Assembly: GCA_947446155.1 (NCBI GenBank)
Contig: CANFFZ010000002.1
Span: 1-54,174, forward strand
DNA length: 54,174 bases
From: Chloroflexota bacterium
GTDB taxonomy: Bacteria > Chloroflexota > Dehalococcoidia > UBA2979
Reading direction: 5' to 3'
The notes under the pieces are model-generated. The model worked only from the letters and a program-made list of their open reading frames with translations. It was not told the DNA's origin and searched no databases. Shown here piece after piece: positions 1-9,468 of the stretch. How positions within the stretch are numbered: the stretch's first letter is position 1; each line of letters opens with the position of its first letter. A program made the position numbers and the translations under genes.

Positions 1-2878
1 AGCCTCGGGATAGAGCAGCCGCACGGCCTCGAGGTGTTCGGCGGCGAACCAGATCCGCCCGCGCGCGGTATCGAGGGCGGCCGCGCGCTTCTGCGACACG
101 AGTTCCGCGAGCCAGTCCGTCCAGTCCTCCACCACCGTCTCCGCGACGGCGACGAGGTTGAGCAGGGCGTCGTGGGTCTCTTCGGCGTTGCGCGGGTCGG
201 GCCACGCCTCGTCCGCCATGCGCTCGATCGCCTCTGGGTCGAGCGCGCCGAGGTCGCGCTCGTTCGTCGGCAGCCCGCGACGCAAGCTCACGGCGCGCGT
301 GCGGCGCTCCTCAAGTGGCGCGTCGTCGAGGAAAGTGTAGGGGCGGCCGTTGATGATCTCGTGCGCCATGACGGACGGCTCGACGGTCTCGCGTGCGTGG
401 TAGCGGATCTCACCCGCGCGCACCCGTTCGAGGACGTGCGTGAGGCCCTCGACGTCCATCGCCTCGAAGAGACAGTCGCGCATCGTCTGGTGCATCAGCG
501 GGTGGTCAGGGAGGTGCAGCGGCTCGGTCATGTTCTCCTGGCAGCCCACCTGCTCCGGGAACACCGCCGCCATCAGGTCGTCCGCCTTCATCCGCTGGAT
601 GAACGGCGGCACCGGGCGCCCGCCTCGCGAGCGCGGGACGGCGAGGGCGCGCGTGACGTTCTAGCGCCAGCGTGTCGGGAACAGCGGGATGTAGAACACC
701 GAGGAGTGGACGGCCTCCTCCACGTTCTCCGGCTGCACTCAGGTGAACGCCTCCTCCATCGGCCACGAGTGCTGCGGGCCTGCCGAGAGCAGGATCGCAT
801 TGTCGCTCGCCGCTGCCTGCAGTTCGAAGTCGAACGCGACGCAGAACCGCTTCCGCAGCGCGAGGCCCCACGCACGGTTGATCCGCTGCCCGAACGGCGC
901 GTGGACCACCAGCTGCATCCCACCGCCGTCGTCGAAGAACCGCTCGAAGACCACGTCCGTGTCCGACGGCACGAGGCCGAGGCCGTCGCGCGTCGCTCGT
1001 CGCTCGCAGGTAGTCCGCCATCTGGTCCGCGCCGATCGCCGGCAGCGCGCACTCGATCGCCAGCCACGCCCGCAGCGTCTCCGGGTCACCGTCGAGGCGT
1101 TCCGCGACATCGCGACGCAGCCGCCCGACTTCCTCGGACAGTTCGACGGTGCGGCCAGGCGCCTCGCCGAGCCAGAAGGGGACGTTGGCAGCGGCGCCAT
1201 GCGCGTCCGTCACAAACACAGTGGACTGCCCGACGCGGCTGATCCGCCACGAGGTCGAGCCGAGCAGGAACACATCCCCGCCCATCGACTCGATCGCCCA
1301 GTCCTCGTTCACGGTGCCGACCTGGATGCCCTCGGGCTCTGCGATCACGCGATAGTCGCCGGTCTCCGGGATCGTGCCGTCGTTGGTGATGGCGGTGAGG
1401 CGCGCCGCGCGCTTCGGGCGCAGCATCCCCTGGATGCGGTCGCGGTGCAGCAGCCCCGGCGTGCGCCCCGCGTGCGTACCGATACCTGTCGCGAGCATCT
1501 CCACGATCTCGTCGAACGACTCGCGTGTCAGGTCGGCGTACGGCGTCGCGCGCCGCACGAGGTCATACAGCCTTTCCTCTGCCCATTCCTCCGCGGCGAC
1601 TTCCGCGACGATCTGCTGCGCCATCACGTCGAGCGGCGCCTTCGGCTGCACGATGCGGTCGAGGCGTCCCATGCGCACCGCACGTACCAGCGCGGCGCAC
1701 TCGACGAGTTCGTCACGCGACGCGGGGAACAGCCGCCCGTGCGGGCGCAGGCCGAGCGCGTGGCCCGACCGCCCGACGCGCTGCAGGAACGTCGCGATGC
1801 TCCTCGGCGACCCCACCTGGCACACGAGGTCGATGCTGCCGATGTCGATGCCGAGTTCGAGCGACGCGGTCGCGACGAGCGCCTTCAGGTCGCCCGCCTT
1901 CAACCGCTGCTCCACCTTCAGCCGGCGCTCCTTCGACATCGACCCGTGGTGTGAGGCCACCGCGTCTTCGCCGAGGCGTTCGACGAGGTTGTGCGCCACG
2001 CGTTCGGACATCCGCCGTGTGTTCACGAAGATCAGCGTGGTCTTGTGCTCCAGCACGAGTTCCGCGAGGCGGTCGTAGATCTCGCCCCACTGCTCCTTCG
2101 GCGCCACGGCCTCGAGGTCCGTCTTCGGCACATCGATGTGCAGCTCGATGTCGCGCTGATGCCCGCGGTCGATGATCTCGACCGGCCGCCCCGCGCCGAC
2201 GAGGAACGCACCCATCGCCTCGATCGGCCGCTGCGTCGCCGACAGCCCGATCCGCTGCGGCCGTGCCCCGCCCGCCGAGGTCACCACGTGGTCGAGCCGT
2301 TCGAGGCTGAGCGTCAGGTGGGTGCCGCGCCGGTCGCGCGCCAGCGCGTGGATCTCGTCCACGATCACCGTGCGGACGCCGCGCAGCGTGGCGCGGCTTC
2401 GTTCGGAGGTGAGCAGGAGGTAGAGCGACTCCGGTGTGGTGATCACGATGTGCGGTGGCTTCCGCACCATCGCCTGCCGCTGCGACTGCGGCGTGTCGCC
2501 CGATCGCACCCCCGTCCGCACCGCGTCGAGGTCGAGCCCCATCGCGGCGGCCGCGGCACGGATCCCCGCGAGCGGCTCGTCCAGGTTGCGCTCGATGTCG
2601 TTGCCGAGTGCCTTCAGCGGCGAGACGTAGATGATCCGCGTGCGGTCATCCAGCGTCCCCGCCTCGGCCTCCCGCACCAGCGAGTCCAACCCCACGAGGA
2701 ACGCCGCGAGCGTCTTGCCGGACCCGGTCGGCGCCGCCAGCAGCACATCGCGCCGTTCAAAAATGCTCGGCCAACCCTCGACCTGCGCGTCCGTGGGCGC
2801 CCCGAACCGCTCCGCAAACCACCCCCGCACAGCGGGATGGAAGCGCTCCAGCACATCGGTCGGCGCAAGGGTGGTCAT
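1..2878 (-). pseudogene. lhr: Lhr-type DEAD/DEAH ATP-dependent helicase, disrupted and partial
   Basis: Large superfamily 2 helicase of the Lhr group, a DNA/RNA helicase linked to repair. From the ATG at 2878 the protein shows Walker A APTGSGKT at residues 49-56, DEIH at 174-177, SAT, and the second RecA domain with QRVGRSGH, followed by the Lhr core. Near 985-1000 the reading frame shifts (one extra base or two missing). The family sequence then resumes in another frame with [11 protein letters not shown] and [12 protein letters not shown]. That frame holds a TGA at 739-741, just after SWPMEEAF, and a TAG at 661-663, where the family has the Trp of TRWRWN. Family-like sequence then continues to the window edge (MRDCLFEAMDVEGL, LDDAPLEERRTRAV), so the gene also extends beyond the window. 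Three disruptions in 350 bp with intact flanks mean either a recent pseudogene or poor sequence. The start was chosen because homology begins there; no strong ribosome binding site was seen. Confidence 0.85.
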
Positions 2879-3021
2879 GCCGTCCAGCGTACGCCGACGG
2901 CGCCTCAACCCGTCGAGGGGAATGGCACCTTCCGCCGCCCGCACATGGAAACCGACAGCCTGTATGTGGTAGAACCCGCCCACCTCCCGAGGTGATTCGG
3001 GACGCTGCGGAGGGGAACTCG

Positions 3022-3939
3022 ATGCCGCTCGATCCGGCCGCGCGCGCCTTCCTCGACCAGGTCGCAGCCATGGGCGCGCCGCCAACGCACACGCTCCCGC
3101 CCGCCGTCATTCGCGCTGCGCGCATCCCCGCGCCGCCGGGGCCGGAGGTCGCGCGCGTCGAGGACATGGAGGTCTTCGGCCCGGAGGGCCCGATCCCCGT
3201 GCGGCTCTACTACCCCTCGAATGAGCCCAACCTGCCCGTCCTCGTCTGGTACCACGGTGGCGGCTGGGTCATCGGCAGCGTCGAGGGCGACGACCCGACG
3301 GCTCGGCGGCTCTGCGTCGCCACGGGCGCCATCGTGATCAGCGTGGACTACCGCCTCGCGCCGGAGCATCCGTATCCCGCCGCTGTCGACGACGCGTATG
3401 CCGTCGCGGTGTGGGCATGGCAGAACGCGCCGCGCTACGGCGGGGACGCGACACGGATGGCGATCGGCGGCTGGAGCGCCGGCGCGAACCTCGCCGCCGT
3501 CGTCACGCTGCTGTCCCGTGACCGAGGCGGCCCGACCTTCCGCCACCAACTGCTCGTCGTGCCCGTCACCGACCACCGGATGGAGACGCCCTCCTACAGC
3601 GAGAACGCCGAGGGCTACATCCTGTCGAAGCCGCTGATGGACTGGTTCTACGGCTACTACGCGCCCGAGGGCGTCGACCGTGCCCAGCCCTCGATCTCAC
3701 CGCTGTTCGCGCCGAGCCACGCCGGCCTGCCCCCCGCCGACATCCACGTCGCGGAGTTCGACCCCCTGCGTGACGAGGGCGAGGCGTATGCCACCGCACT
3801 TCACGCCGCTGGCGTCCCCGTGACCGTCACGCGGCACCCCGGGCAGATCCATACGTTCTTCACGGCGGCGCACCTATTCCCGTACGGCCTTGAGACCGTC
3901 GAGGTCGCCGCCGAGCGGCTGCGGGCCGCGTTGCAGTAG
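3022..3939 (+). CDS. Alpha/beta hydrolase, hormone-sensitive-lipase (acetyl-esterase) family
   Basis: A 305-residue carboxylesterase-type hydrolase, probably acting in the cytoplasm on short-chain esters. HGGGW at residues 78-82 forms the oxyanion hole of the HSL/family IV group. The nucleophile is Ser152 in GGWSAGA, and the acid and His are in EFDPLRDEG and GQIHTF near the C-terminus. VDYRLAPEHPYPAA is the usual HSL-family strand and loop. The ATG at 3022 follows an AGGGGA ribosome binding site; an earlier in-frame start at 2992 lacks one. It is the first gene of a co-directional set with the luciferase-like enzyme (37 bp downstream) and a second hydrolase. This suggests a catabolic unit for an ester or ketone, but the substrate cannot be told from the sequence. 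Confidence 0.9.
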   Translation: MPLDPAARAFLDQVAAMGAPPTHTLPPAVIRAARIPAPPGPEVARVEDMEVFGPEGPIPVRLYYPSNEPNLPVLVWYHGGGWVIGSVEGDDPTARRLCVATGAIVISVDYRLAPEHPYPAAVDDAYAVAVWAWQNAPRYGGDATRMAIGGWSAGANLAAVVTLLSRDRGGPTFRHQLLVVPVTDHRMETPSYSENAEGYILSKPLMDWFYGYYAPEGVDRAQPSISPLFAPSHAGLPPADIHVAEFDPLRDEGEAYATALHAAGVPVTVTRHPGQIHTFFTAAHLFPYGLETVEVAAERLRAALQ

Positions 3940-3975
3940 GCACGGACGGTCGAGGCGACTCGGGAGAGGTTCGCG

Positions 3976-5235
3976 ATGAAACTCGAGATGTTCCACCTGC
4001 ACCCGTACCGCGACCTGCCTTCGGACTTCTCGGAGAAGTACCGCAGCGTCTGGGTGGACGTGCCATCCCACCTCTTCGACCCGGCCAAAGCGCACGTCAT
4101 GTACAACGACACGCTCGACGAACTCGAATACGCGGCGAGCCTCGGCTTCGACGGCATCTGCGTGAACGAGCACCACCAGAACGCCTACGGCTACATGCCG
4201 AGCCCGGACATCATGGCGGCGAGCCTCGCGCGGCGGACGAAGGACGTCGCCATCATCGTGATGGGGAACTCGATCGCCCTCTACGATCCGCCGACGCGCG
4301 TCGCCGAGGAGATCGCGATGCTCGACTGCATCAGCGGCGGCCGCATCGTCTCCGGCATGCCCACGGGCACCTCGATGGACACGAACTACGCCTATGGCAG
4401 CAACCCGGCGCAGTTGCGCGACAAGTACGCCGAGGCCGCCGACCTGATCGTGAAGGCGTGGACCGAGCCCGAGATGTTCACGTGGGACGGGCGCTTCTTC
4501 CAGCTGCGTTACGTGAACATCTGGCCGAGGCCGATCCAGCAACCTCCCCCGATCTGGGTGCCCGGCGCCGGCTCGATCGGGACGTGGGAGTGGTGTCTTC
4601 GCCGCGACTACAACTACGCGTACCTGTCATACAGCGGCTTCAAACGCGGCAAGCAGGTGCTGGACGGTTTCTGGAACAAGGCGGACGAACTCGGATACGA
4701 GCGCAACCCGTACCAGGCCGGCTTCCTCCAGTTGGTGATCGTCGGCGAGTCGATGGCCGAACTCGAGGACAAGTACGCGCCACACGCGGAGTACTTCTTC
4801 AACAAGATGCTGCACATCTACCCGGGTTGGGGCGACGCCCCTGGCTACCGCACGCTGGACACCATCAAGGCCGGCCTACTCGCACAGACCGGCCGCTTCG
4901 GCGAGATCCCGCCGAGGACGACGTGGCAGGACCTCCTGACCAACGGCAACGTCGTCGCCGGCACCGCTGATCAGGTCGTCGAGCAACTCGAGTTCGTCGC
5001 GAAGGACCTCAACGTCGGCCACCTGATGCTGCTGAACCAGATCGGCTCGATGCCGCACGACCTGGCGATGGAGAACATCCGCCGCACCGCGCAGGACGTG
5101 GTGCCGAAGTTGCGCCACATCCACAGCGAGTGGGAAGACCGCTGGTGGCCGAAGCCGCTCCAGCAGCGCGTTGAGCAGCAGCCGATGTTTACCGACTACT
5201 CGAACGCCCCGACGCCGAAGGCGGCCACGCGATGA
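3976..5235 (+). CDS. Luciferase-like flavin-dependent monooxygenase (LLM class)
   Basis: A 419-residue TIM-barrel oxidoreductase of the bacterial luciferase-like family, which uses FMNH2 or F420. The N-terminus KLEMFHLHPY, the segment GFDGICVNEHHQNAYG (Glu-His-His typical of the family) and the region SGGRIVSGMPTG are recognisable. The length is somewhat greater than the usual 330-380 residues because of a C-terminal extension rich in Trp and Arg (EWEDRWWPKP). GGGAGAGGT precedes the ATG. The stop overlaps the start of the next hydrolase by 4 bp (ATGA), so the two are translationally coupled. A monooxygenase coupled to an alpha/beta hydrolase often oxidises a ketone or aromatic and then cleaves the product; that role is inference. 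Confidence 0.88.
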   Translation: MKLEMFHLHPYRDLPSDFSEKYRSVWVDVPSHLFDPAKAHVMYNDTLDELEYAASLGFDGICVNEHHQNAYGYMPSPDIMAASLARRTKDVAIIVMGNSIALYDPPTRVAEEIAMLDCISGGRIVSGMPTGTSMDTNYAYGSNPAQLRDKYAEAADLIVKAWTEPEMFTWDGRFFQLRYVNIWPRPIQQPPPIWVPGAGSIGTWEWCLRRDYNYAYLSYSGFKRGKQVLDGFWNKADELGYERNPYQAGFLQLVIVGESMAELEDKYAPHAEYFFNKMLHIYPGWGDAPGYRTLDTIKAGLLAQTGRFGEIPPRTTWQDLLTNGNVVAGTADQVVEQLEFVAKDLNVGHLMLLNQIGSMPHDLAMENIRRTAQDVVPKLRHIHSEWEDRWWPKPLQQRVEQQPMFTDYSNAPTPKAATR

Positions 5236-6047
5236 AGACGACGCAGGTGCCCGTCGCTGGCGGTCGCGACGCCATCGAGACAGTCGAGGACGGCAACGGC
5301 CCGCCGCTGCTCTTCTTGCACGGCATCTCTGGCCTCCACTGGACGCCGTTCCTCGACAGTCTCGCGAAGCAGTACCGCGTGATCGCGCCGCGCACGCCCG
5401 GGTTCGGTGACGCGAGCCAGACCGAACTCGACACGGTGCAGGACCTCGTCTACGCCTACCTCGACCTGCTGGACGCGCTCGGGCTGGAGAGTGTGCCGGT
5501 GTTCGGGCACTCCCTCGGCGGCATGGTCGCAGCCGAGGTGGCGGCGACGCAGCCGGACCGGTTCCCCTGGCTCGCTCTCGCGGCGCCGATGGGCTTCTTC
5601 CATACCGACCGTCCGACGTTCGACTTCTTCGCCTGTACGCCACGCGAACTGACGGCCGCCTTCTTCGCCGACCCCACTGGCGAGGCGGTGCAAAACTCCG
5701 GCGAGGCTGGCCTGATGCGCATGGTGCAGGCGGGGACGAAGTCCGAGACGGGTGCACAACTCGTCGAGACCTACCTCGAGCGTGCGAAGACCCTCGCGAC
5801 GGCTGCCAAGTACCTCTGGCCGATCCCGAACCGAGGGCTGAGCAAGCGCATCCACCGCGTCACCTCGCCCACGCTCCTGCTCTGGGGTGCGCACGACCGC
5901 GTGGTGCCTCCGTCCTACGCCGAGGACTTCACGCAGGGCATCCGAGGCGCGACACTGACCATGATCGAGGACGCGGGCCACGAACTGTTGCTGGAGCAGC
6001 CGGCCGAGGTCCTGCGCACCCTCGATGCATTCGCCTCGAAGCACTAA
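5232..6047 (+). CDS. Alpha/beta hydrolase fold protein
   Basis: A 271-residue hydrolase of the classical alpha/beta fold. FLHGISG at residues 28-34 marks the oxyanion region and Ser94 in FGHSLGG is the nucleophile. LLLWGAHDRVVPP supplies the Asp and AGHELLLEQP the His. It starts inside the stop codon of the upstream monooxygenase (ATGA overlap) and shares its operon. The fold resembles meta-cleavage-product hydrolases and haloperoxidase-like esterases. Following a monooxygenase, cleavage of an oxidised intermediate is the likely job, but the substrate is unknown. Confidence 0.88.
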   Translation: MKTTQVPVAGGRDAIETVEDGNGPPLLFLHGISGLHWTPFLDSLAKQYRVIAPRTPGFGDASQTELDTVQDLVYAYLDLLDALGLESVPVFGHSLGGMVAAEVAATQPDRFPWLALAAPMGFFHTDRPTFDFFACTPRELTAAFFADPTGEAVQNSGEAGLMRMVQAGTKSETGAQLVETYLERAKTLATAAKYLWPIPNRGLSKRIHRVTSPTLLLWGAHDRVVPPSYAEDFTQGIRGATLTMIEDAGHELLLEQPAEVLRTLDAFASKH

Positions 6048-6063
6048 CCGCGAGGAGCCCTCG

Positions 6064-6216
6064 ATGACAGTCCCGCCCGCGATCCCGTTCGCCATCAGTG
6101 CCGTCGTCTTGTTGTGGGCGACCGGCTCGGCGGCCATGGCGTTCACCGGTGGCATGCGCTCCGGTCTGCACCAGACGGCCCCGCCTGCGCCTCGCAAGGA
6201 CGAGCCAACCGAGTAG
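6064..6216 (+). CDS. Small single-pass membrane protein, unknown function
   Basis: Fifty residues. The ATG at 6064 sits behind GAGGAG with good spacing, 16 bp after the upstream hydrolase stop. Residues about 5-27 (PFAISAVVLLWATGSAAMAF) form one hydrophobic segment, followed by a short polar tail with several charged residues. No family recognised. Position and ribosome binding site suggest a genuine last gene of the hydrolase operon, just before a strong hairpin. Confidence 0.55.
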   Translation: MTVPPAIPFAISAVVLLWATGSAAMAFTGGMRSGLHQTAPPAPRKDEPTE

Positions 6217-6239
6217 TCCTCGATCGGTCCGGATGAACG

Positions 6240-6267
6240 ACAGCAGCGCTCAAGCGGGCGCTGTTGT
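6240..6267 (+). terminator. Rho-independent-type terminator after the hydrolase operon
   Basis: Twelve-base-pair stem (6240-6251 with 6256-6267, including two G-U pairs) with a 4-nt loop AAGC, followed by TTG and a mildly T-rich stretch. It lies 23 bp after the stop of the small membrane protein, so it probably ends the transcript that starts before 3022. Confidence 0.65.
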
Positions 6268-6411
6268 TTGTGATGGCGTGCGCAGACGAATCTGGCGAAT
6301 CGATCGCAATGCACATCGTTATCGCCTACATTTTCACGTGAACTGGAAAGTAAATCGGCAACCCGAGAAGATTCGCTTCGTACAAGAGCCGAGTACATGG
6401 AGGATTGAATT

Positions 6412-7620
6412 ATGGATTTTGCAGATAGCCCGGATCAGGCCGTCTTCCGAGGGCAGGTTGAAGAGTTCTTCGCGAAGAACTTCCCCGCTGCGCTCGCGAT
6501 GCGCGCCGACGAGGATCCGTTCTCAGAAGAGGCAATGGGTGGCCCCGCGACCGATAAGGCCACTGCAATGAAGCAGTGGCGCGCGGCCCTCGTCGACAAG
6601 GGTTGGATCGCGCCCGCGTGGCCCAAGGAATATGGCGGGGCGGACCTCTCACCGATGGAGCAGTTCATCCTGAACGAGACGATCGCGGAGCGGAACGCCC
6701 CGCGCGTCGGTGTCCCGGACGTCGGTTCCACGATCATGGTCCACGGCACCGCGGAGCAGAAGGCGGAGTTCCTCCCCCCCATGGTCCGAGGCGAGTCGCG
6801 CTGGTGCCAGGGGTACTCGGAGCCGGGTTCTGGCTCTGATCTCGCGTCACTGCAGACCCGAGCCATCCGTGACGGCGACGACTTCGTCATCAACGGCCAG
6901 AAGATCTGGACCTCCGGCGCCCACCTCGCGAACATGATCTTCATGCTCGTACGCACGGACCCGGAAGCCCCGAAGCACCGCGGCATCACGTACTTGCTCT
7001 CGCCGATGAACGTCCCCGGCATCGAAGTGCGCCCGCTCGTGCAGATGAGCGACGCCCGAGGCTTCAACGAGACGTTCTTTGAGGACGTCCGTGTCCCGGT
7101 CAAGAATGCCGTCGGCGAGATCAACCGTGGCTGGTACGTCGGTGCGACGCACCTTGACTTCGAGCGCTCCTCGATCGGTTCGGCCGTCGGTCAGCGCAAG
7201 ATGCTCGACACGCTGAAGGACTACCTGATCAAGGAGCGAGACTCGAAGTCGGGTAAGACTCGCCTGGGCCAGCCAGACGCACCCCGCCTTGAGTTCGCCG
7301 ACCGTTACATCGAGGCGACCGTGGCGAAGACGCTGTCGCAGCGCGTCATCTCGATGCAGGCCCGAGGGCTCATCCCCAACTACGAGGCCTCGATGACCAA
7401 GGTCTTCGCGACCGAGTTCAGCCAGCGCATCGCCCGTACCTCGACGAAGTTGCTCGGCCTCTACGGTGGCCTCCGCGACCGCAGCAGCGACTACTCGCCG
7501 ATGAAGGGCCGCTGGGCCACCATGTACCTCTCGAGTGTCTCGGCGACGATCGCCGGCGGCACCTCCGAGATCCAGCGCAACGTCATCGCGACGCGCGGCC
7601 TGGGCCTGCCTCGCGGCTAG
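6412..7620 (+). CDS. Acyl-CoA dehydrogenase family protein (tandem copy 1)
   Basis: A 402-residue FAD-dependent acyl-CoA dehydrogenase, the first step of beta-oxidation or a related CoA-thioester oxidation. Visible are the N-terminal helical domain, the FAD/substrate motif GYSEPGSGSDLASL, the beta-domain NGQKIWTSGAH, and the C-terminal IAGGTSEIQRN. The usual MCAD-type catalytic Glu (YEGT) is Gly here. Glu251 in LDFER lies where isovaleryl-CoA dehydrogenase has its base, so catalysis from that position is likely (inference). TGGAGGA precedes the ATG. The 5' leader (6268-6411) is less GC-rich than its surroundings and may hold the promoter. The next gene is a close paralogue. Confidence 0.93.
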   Translation: MDFADSPDQAVFRGQVEEFFAKNFPAALAMRADEDPFSEEAMGGPATDKATAMKQWRAALVDKGWIAPAWPKEYGGADLSPMEQFILNETIAERNAPRVGVPDVGSTIMVHGTAEQKAEFLPPMVRGESRWCQGYSEPGSGSDLASLQTRAIRDGDDFVINGQKIWTSGAHLANMIFMLVRTDPEAPKHRGITYLLSPMNVPGIEVRPLVQMSDARGFNETFFEDVRVPVKNAVGEINRGWYVGATHLDFERSSIGSAVGQRKMLDTLKDYLIKERDSKSGKTRLGQPDAPRLEFADRYIEATVAKTLSQRVISMQARGLIPNYEASMTKVFATEFSQRIARTSTKLLGLYGGLRDRSSDYSPMKGRWATMYLSSVSATIAGGTSEIQRNVIATRGLGLPRG

Positions 7621-7640
7621 CCCCCAGCCTCGGACGACCG

Positions 7641-7664
7641 GAAGGGGCCCGCGAGGGCCCCTTC
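7641..7664 (+). terminator. Terminator after acyl-CoA dehydrogenase copy 1
   Basis: Perfect 10-bp stem (7641-7650 with 7655-7664) closed by a GCGA tetraloop and followed by TTCG. It lies 20 bp past the stop codon. The U-tract is weak but the stem is strong. Confidence 0.75.
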
Positions 7665-7783
7665 TTCGTGCGCGGTGATTCGCGCCAGATTTCACAAGGT
7701 GGACTGGCAAGGGCGCAGTAGAATCCTCAGCGCTAAGACACATGGGCTCCGGCTGTCGCCGGAAATGAGATGGAGCAGGATCT

Positions 7784-8983
7784 ATGGACTTTGCTGACAG
7801 CCCGGAGCAGGCGGTCTTCCGGACGGAGGTCGAGGCGTTCTTCTCGAAGAACTTCCCGGCTGCGCTCGAGGTGAGTGACGAGGATGACCCGCGCACGCGG
7901 GCGGAAGCCGGCGGCGACCAGGGTGACGCGCTCAAGCAGTGGCGCATGGCACTCGTCGGCAAGGGCTGGATCGCGCCCGCGTGGCCGAAGGAATACGGCG
8001 GGGCGAACCTCTCCCCCATGGAGCAGTTCATCCTGAACGAGACCGTCGCCGAGAAGGGCGCGCCGACGCTGCGCGTCCCCGACGTCGGTTCCACGATCAT
8101 GGTGCATGGCACACCGGAGCAGAAGGCGGAGTTCCTCCCCCCGATGGTCCGAGGCGAGTCGCGCTGGTGCCAGGGCTACTCGGAGCCCGGCTCCGGCTCT
8201 GACCTCGCGTCGCTCCAGACGCGTGCCATCCGCGATGGTGACGACTTCGTCGTCAACGGCCAGAAAATCTGGACCTCCGGCGCGCACCTCGCGAACATGA
8301 TCTTCATGCTCGTGCGGACAGACCCCGAGGCCCCGAAGCACCGCGGCATCACCTACCTCCTGTCGCCGATGAACGTCCCCGGCATCGAAGTCCGCCCGCT
8401 CGTGCAGATGAGCGACGCGCGCGGCTTCAACGAGACCTTCTTCGAGGACGTACGCATCCCGGTCAAGAACGCCGTCGGCGAGATCAACCGTGGCTGGTAC
8501 GTCGGCGCCACGCACCTCGACTTCGAGCGCTCTTCGATCGGCTCCGCCGTGGGCCAGCGCAAGATGCTCGACACCCTGAAGGACTACCTCCTGAAGGAGC
8601 GTGACTCGAAGTCCGGCAAGACCCGGCTGGGCCAGGTGGACGCCCCGCGCCTCGAGTTCGTGGACCGTTACATCGAGGCGACCGTCGCGAAGACGCTGTC
8701 GCAGCGCGTCATCTCGATGCAGGCTCGAGGGCTCATCCCCAACTACGAGGCCTCGATGACGAAGGTGTTCTCCACGGAGTTCAACCAGCGCATCGCGCGC
8801 ACCTCGACGAAGTTGCTCGGCCTCTACGGTGGCCTCCGCGACCAGAAGAGCAGCCACACACCGATGGGTGGACGTTGGGCGACGATGTACCTCTCCAGCG
8901 TCTCCTCGACGATCGCTGGCGGTACTTCCGAGATCCAGCGCAACGTCATCGCGACGCGCGGCCTGGGCCTGCCCCGCGGCTAG
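7784..8983 (+). CDS. Acyl-CoA dehydrogenase family protein (tandem copy 2)
   Basis: A 399-residue acyl-CoA dehydrogenase, very close to the gene at 6412. Both start MDFADSP and are almost identical from about residue 105 to the end. They differ mainly in the segment around residues 28-50 and at scattered positions. Same motifs: GYSEPGSGSD, NGQKIWTSGAH, Glu248 in LDFER as probable base, IAGGTSEIQRN. It has its own upstream gap of about 160 bp and its own terminator, so it is probably transcribed separately. Some bacterial enzymes of this type work as heteromeric pairs, but the near-identity here looks more like recent duplication or gene conversion than two specialised subunits. Confidence 0.93.
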   Translation: MDFADSPEQAVFRTEVEAFFSKNFPAALEVSDEDDPRTRAEAGGDQGDALKQWRMALVGKGWIAPAWPKEYGGANLSPMEQFILNETVAEKGAPTLRVPDVGSTIMVHGTPEQKAEFLPPMVRGESRWCQGYSEPGSGSDLASLQTRAIRDGDDFVVNGQKIWTSGAHLANMIFMLVRTDPEAPKHRGITYLLSPMNVPGIEVRPLVQMSDARGFNETFFEDVRIPVKNAVGEINRGWYVGATHLDFERSSIGSAVGQRKMLDTLKDYLLKERDSKSGKTRLGQVDAPRLEFVDRYIEATVAKTLSQRVISMQARGLIPNYEASMTKVFSTEFNQRIARTSTKLLGLYGGLRDQKSSHTPMGGRWATMYLSSVSSTIAGGTSEIQRNVIATRGLGLPRG

Positions 8984-9003
8984 CCCGCAGCGGACGACAC
9001 AAC

Positions 9004-9031
9004 GAAGGGGCTCTCGCGAGGGAGCCCCTTC
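9004..9031 (+). terminator. Terminator after acyl-CoA dehydrogenase copy 2
   Basis: Ten-base-pair stem (9004-9013 with 9022-9031), extended inward by two pairs to a GCGA loop and followed by TGTTTT. A good intrinsic terminator 20 bp after the stop, built like the one after copy 1. Confidence 0.8.
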
Positions 9032-9073
9032 TGTTTTGCCCGCCGTCAGTCGAGGTTGATCGAACGCTCTCGG

Positions 9074-9373
9074 CTAGCCCCTGGCGCCCTCGAACGTGCC
9101 CGTGCCGAACCCGCCGAACTGCACCGTCCCGCCGAGCGTGTCGCCGTCGACGGTGCCCTCGAAGTCGAGTTTCATTTCGCCCATCGCGCCGGAGAACATG
9201 ACGCTCCAGGCGGCCTTCTCGCCGTCCACGCTGCCATCGAGGAGCGGGGTCTCGCCTGCTTGTCCGACCATCGCACCCGTCAACGTTGCGCCGGCCGCAG
9301 CCAACCGCAGCACCACCGAACGCTCGCCCATCGGGGTCTGCAACTTCAGGTTCCACGTTCCGTCGATGACCAT
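9074..9373 (-). CDS. Small beta-rich protein of unknown function
   Basis: Ninety-nine residues starting MVIDGTWNLKLQTPMG. The sequence alternates short strands with Gly turns (DGTWNLKL, KAAWSVMFSG, MKLDFEGTVDGDTLGG), as in small beta-barrel or lipocalin-like folds. No signal peptide or membrane segment. GGAGGG lies 6 bases before the ATG, and a TATAAC hexamer about 35 bp further upstream on this strand could be a -10 box. It stands alone between the terminator of the acyl-CoA dehydrogenase and the next minus-strand operon. The function cannot be named. Confidence 0.7.
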   Translation of the reverse strand: MVIDGTWNLKLQTPMGERSVVLRLAAAGATLTGAMVGQAGETPLLDGSVDGEKAAWSVMFSGAMGEMKLDFEGTVDGDTLGGTVQFGGFGTGTFEGARG

Positions 9374-9468
9374 TGCACCCTCCGCACTCCCCTGCCTGCG
9401 TTATACAGGCGGTATGCGTCGAGCGTACCGGTACGAGGCACCACGGGCCAGACGAGAGCCCGAGCTGG

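Noticed and set aside
739..741. TGA in the Lhr gene as selenocysteine
   Set aside because: The family has Met or Leu there, not Cys, no stem-loop of SECIS type follows, and a TAG stop lies 26 codons later in the same frame.
34..1242. Long plus-strand open frame rich in Arg and Leu opposite the Lhr gene
   Set aside because: No family motif; the minus strand here encodes clear helicase sequence. It is the antisense of a GC-rich gene.
7733..8857. 374-codon minus-strand open frame across acyl-CoA dehydrogenase copy 2
   Set aside because: Antisense of a well-conserved gene with biased composition and no motifs.
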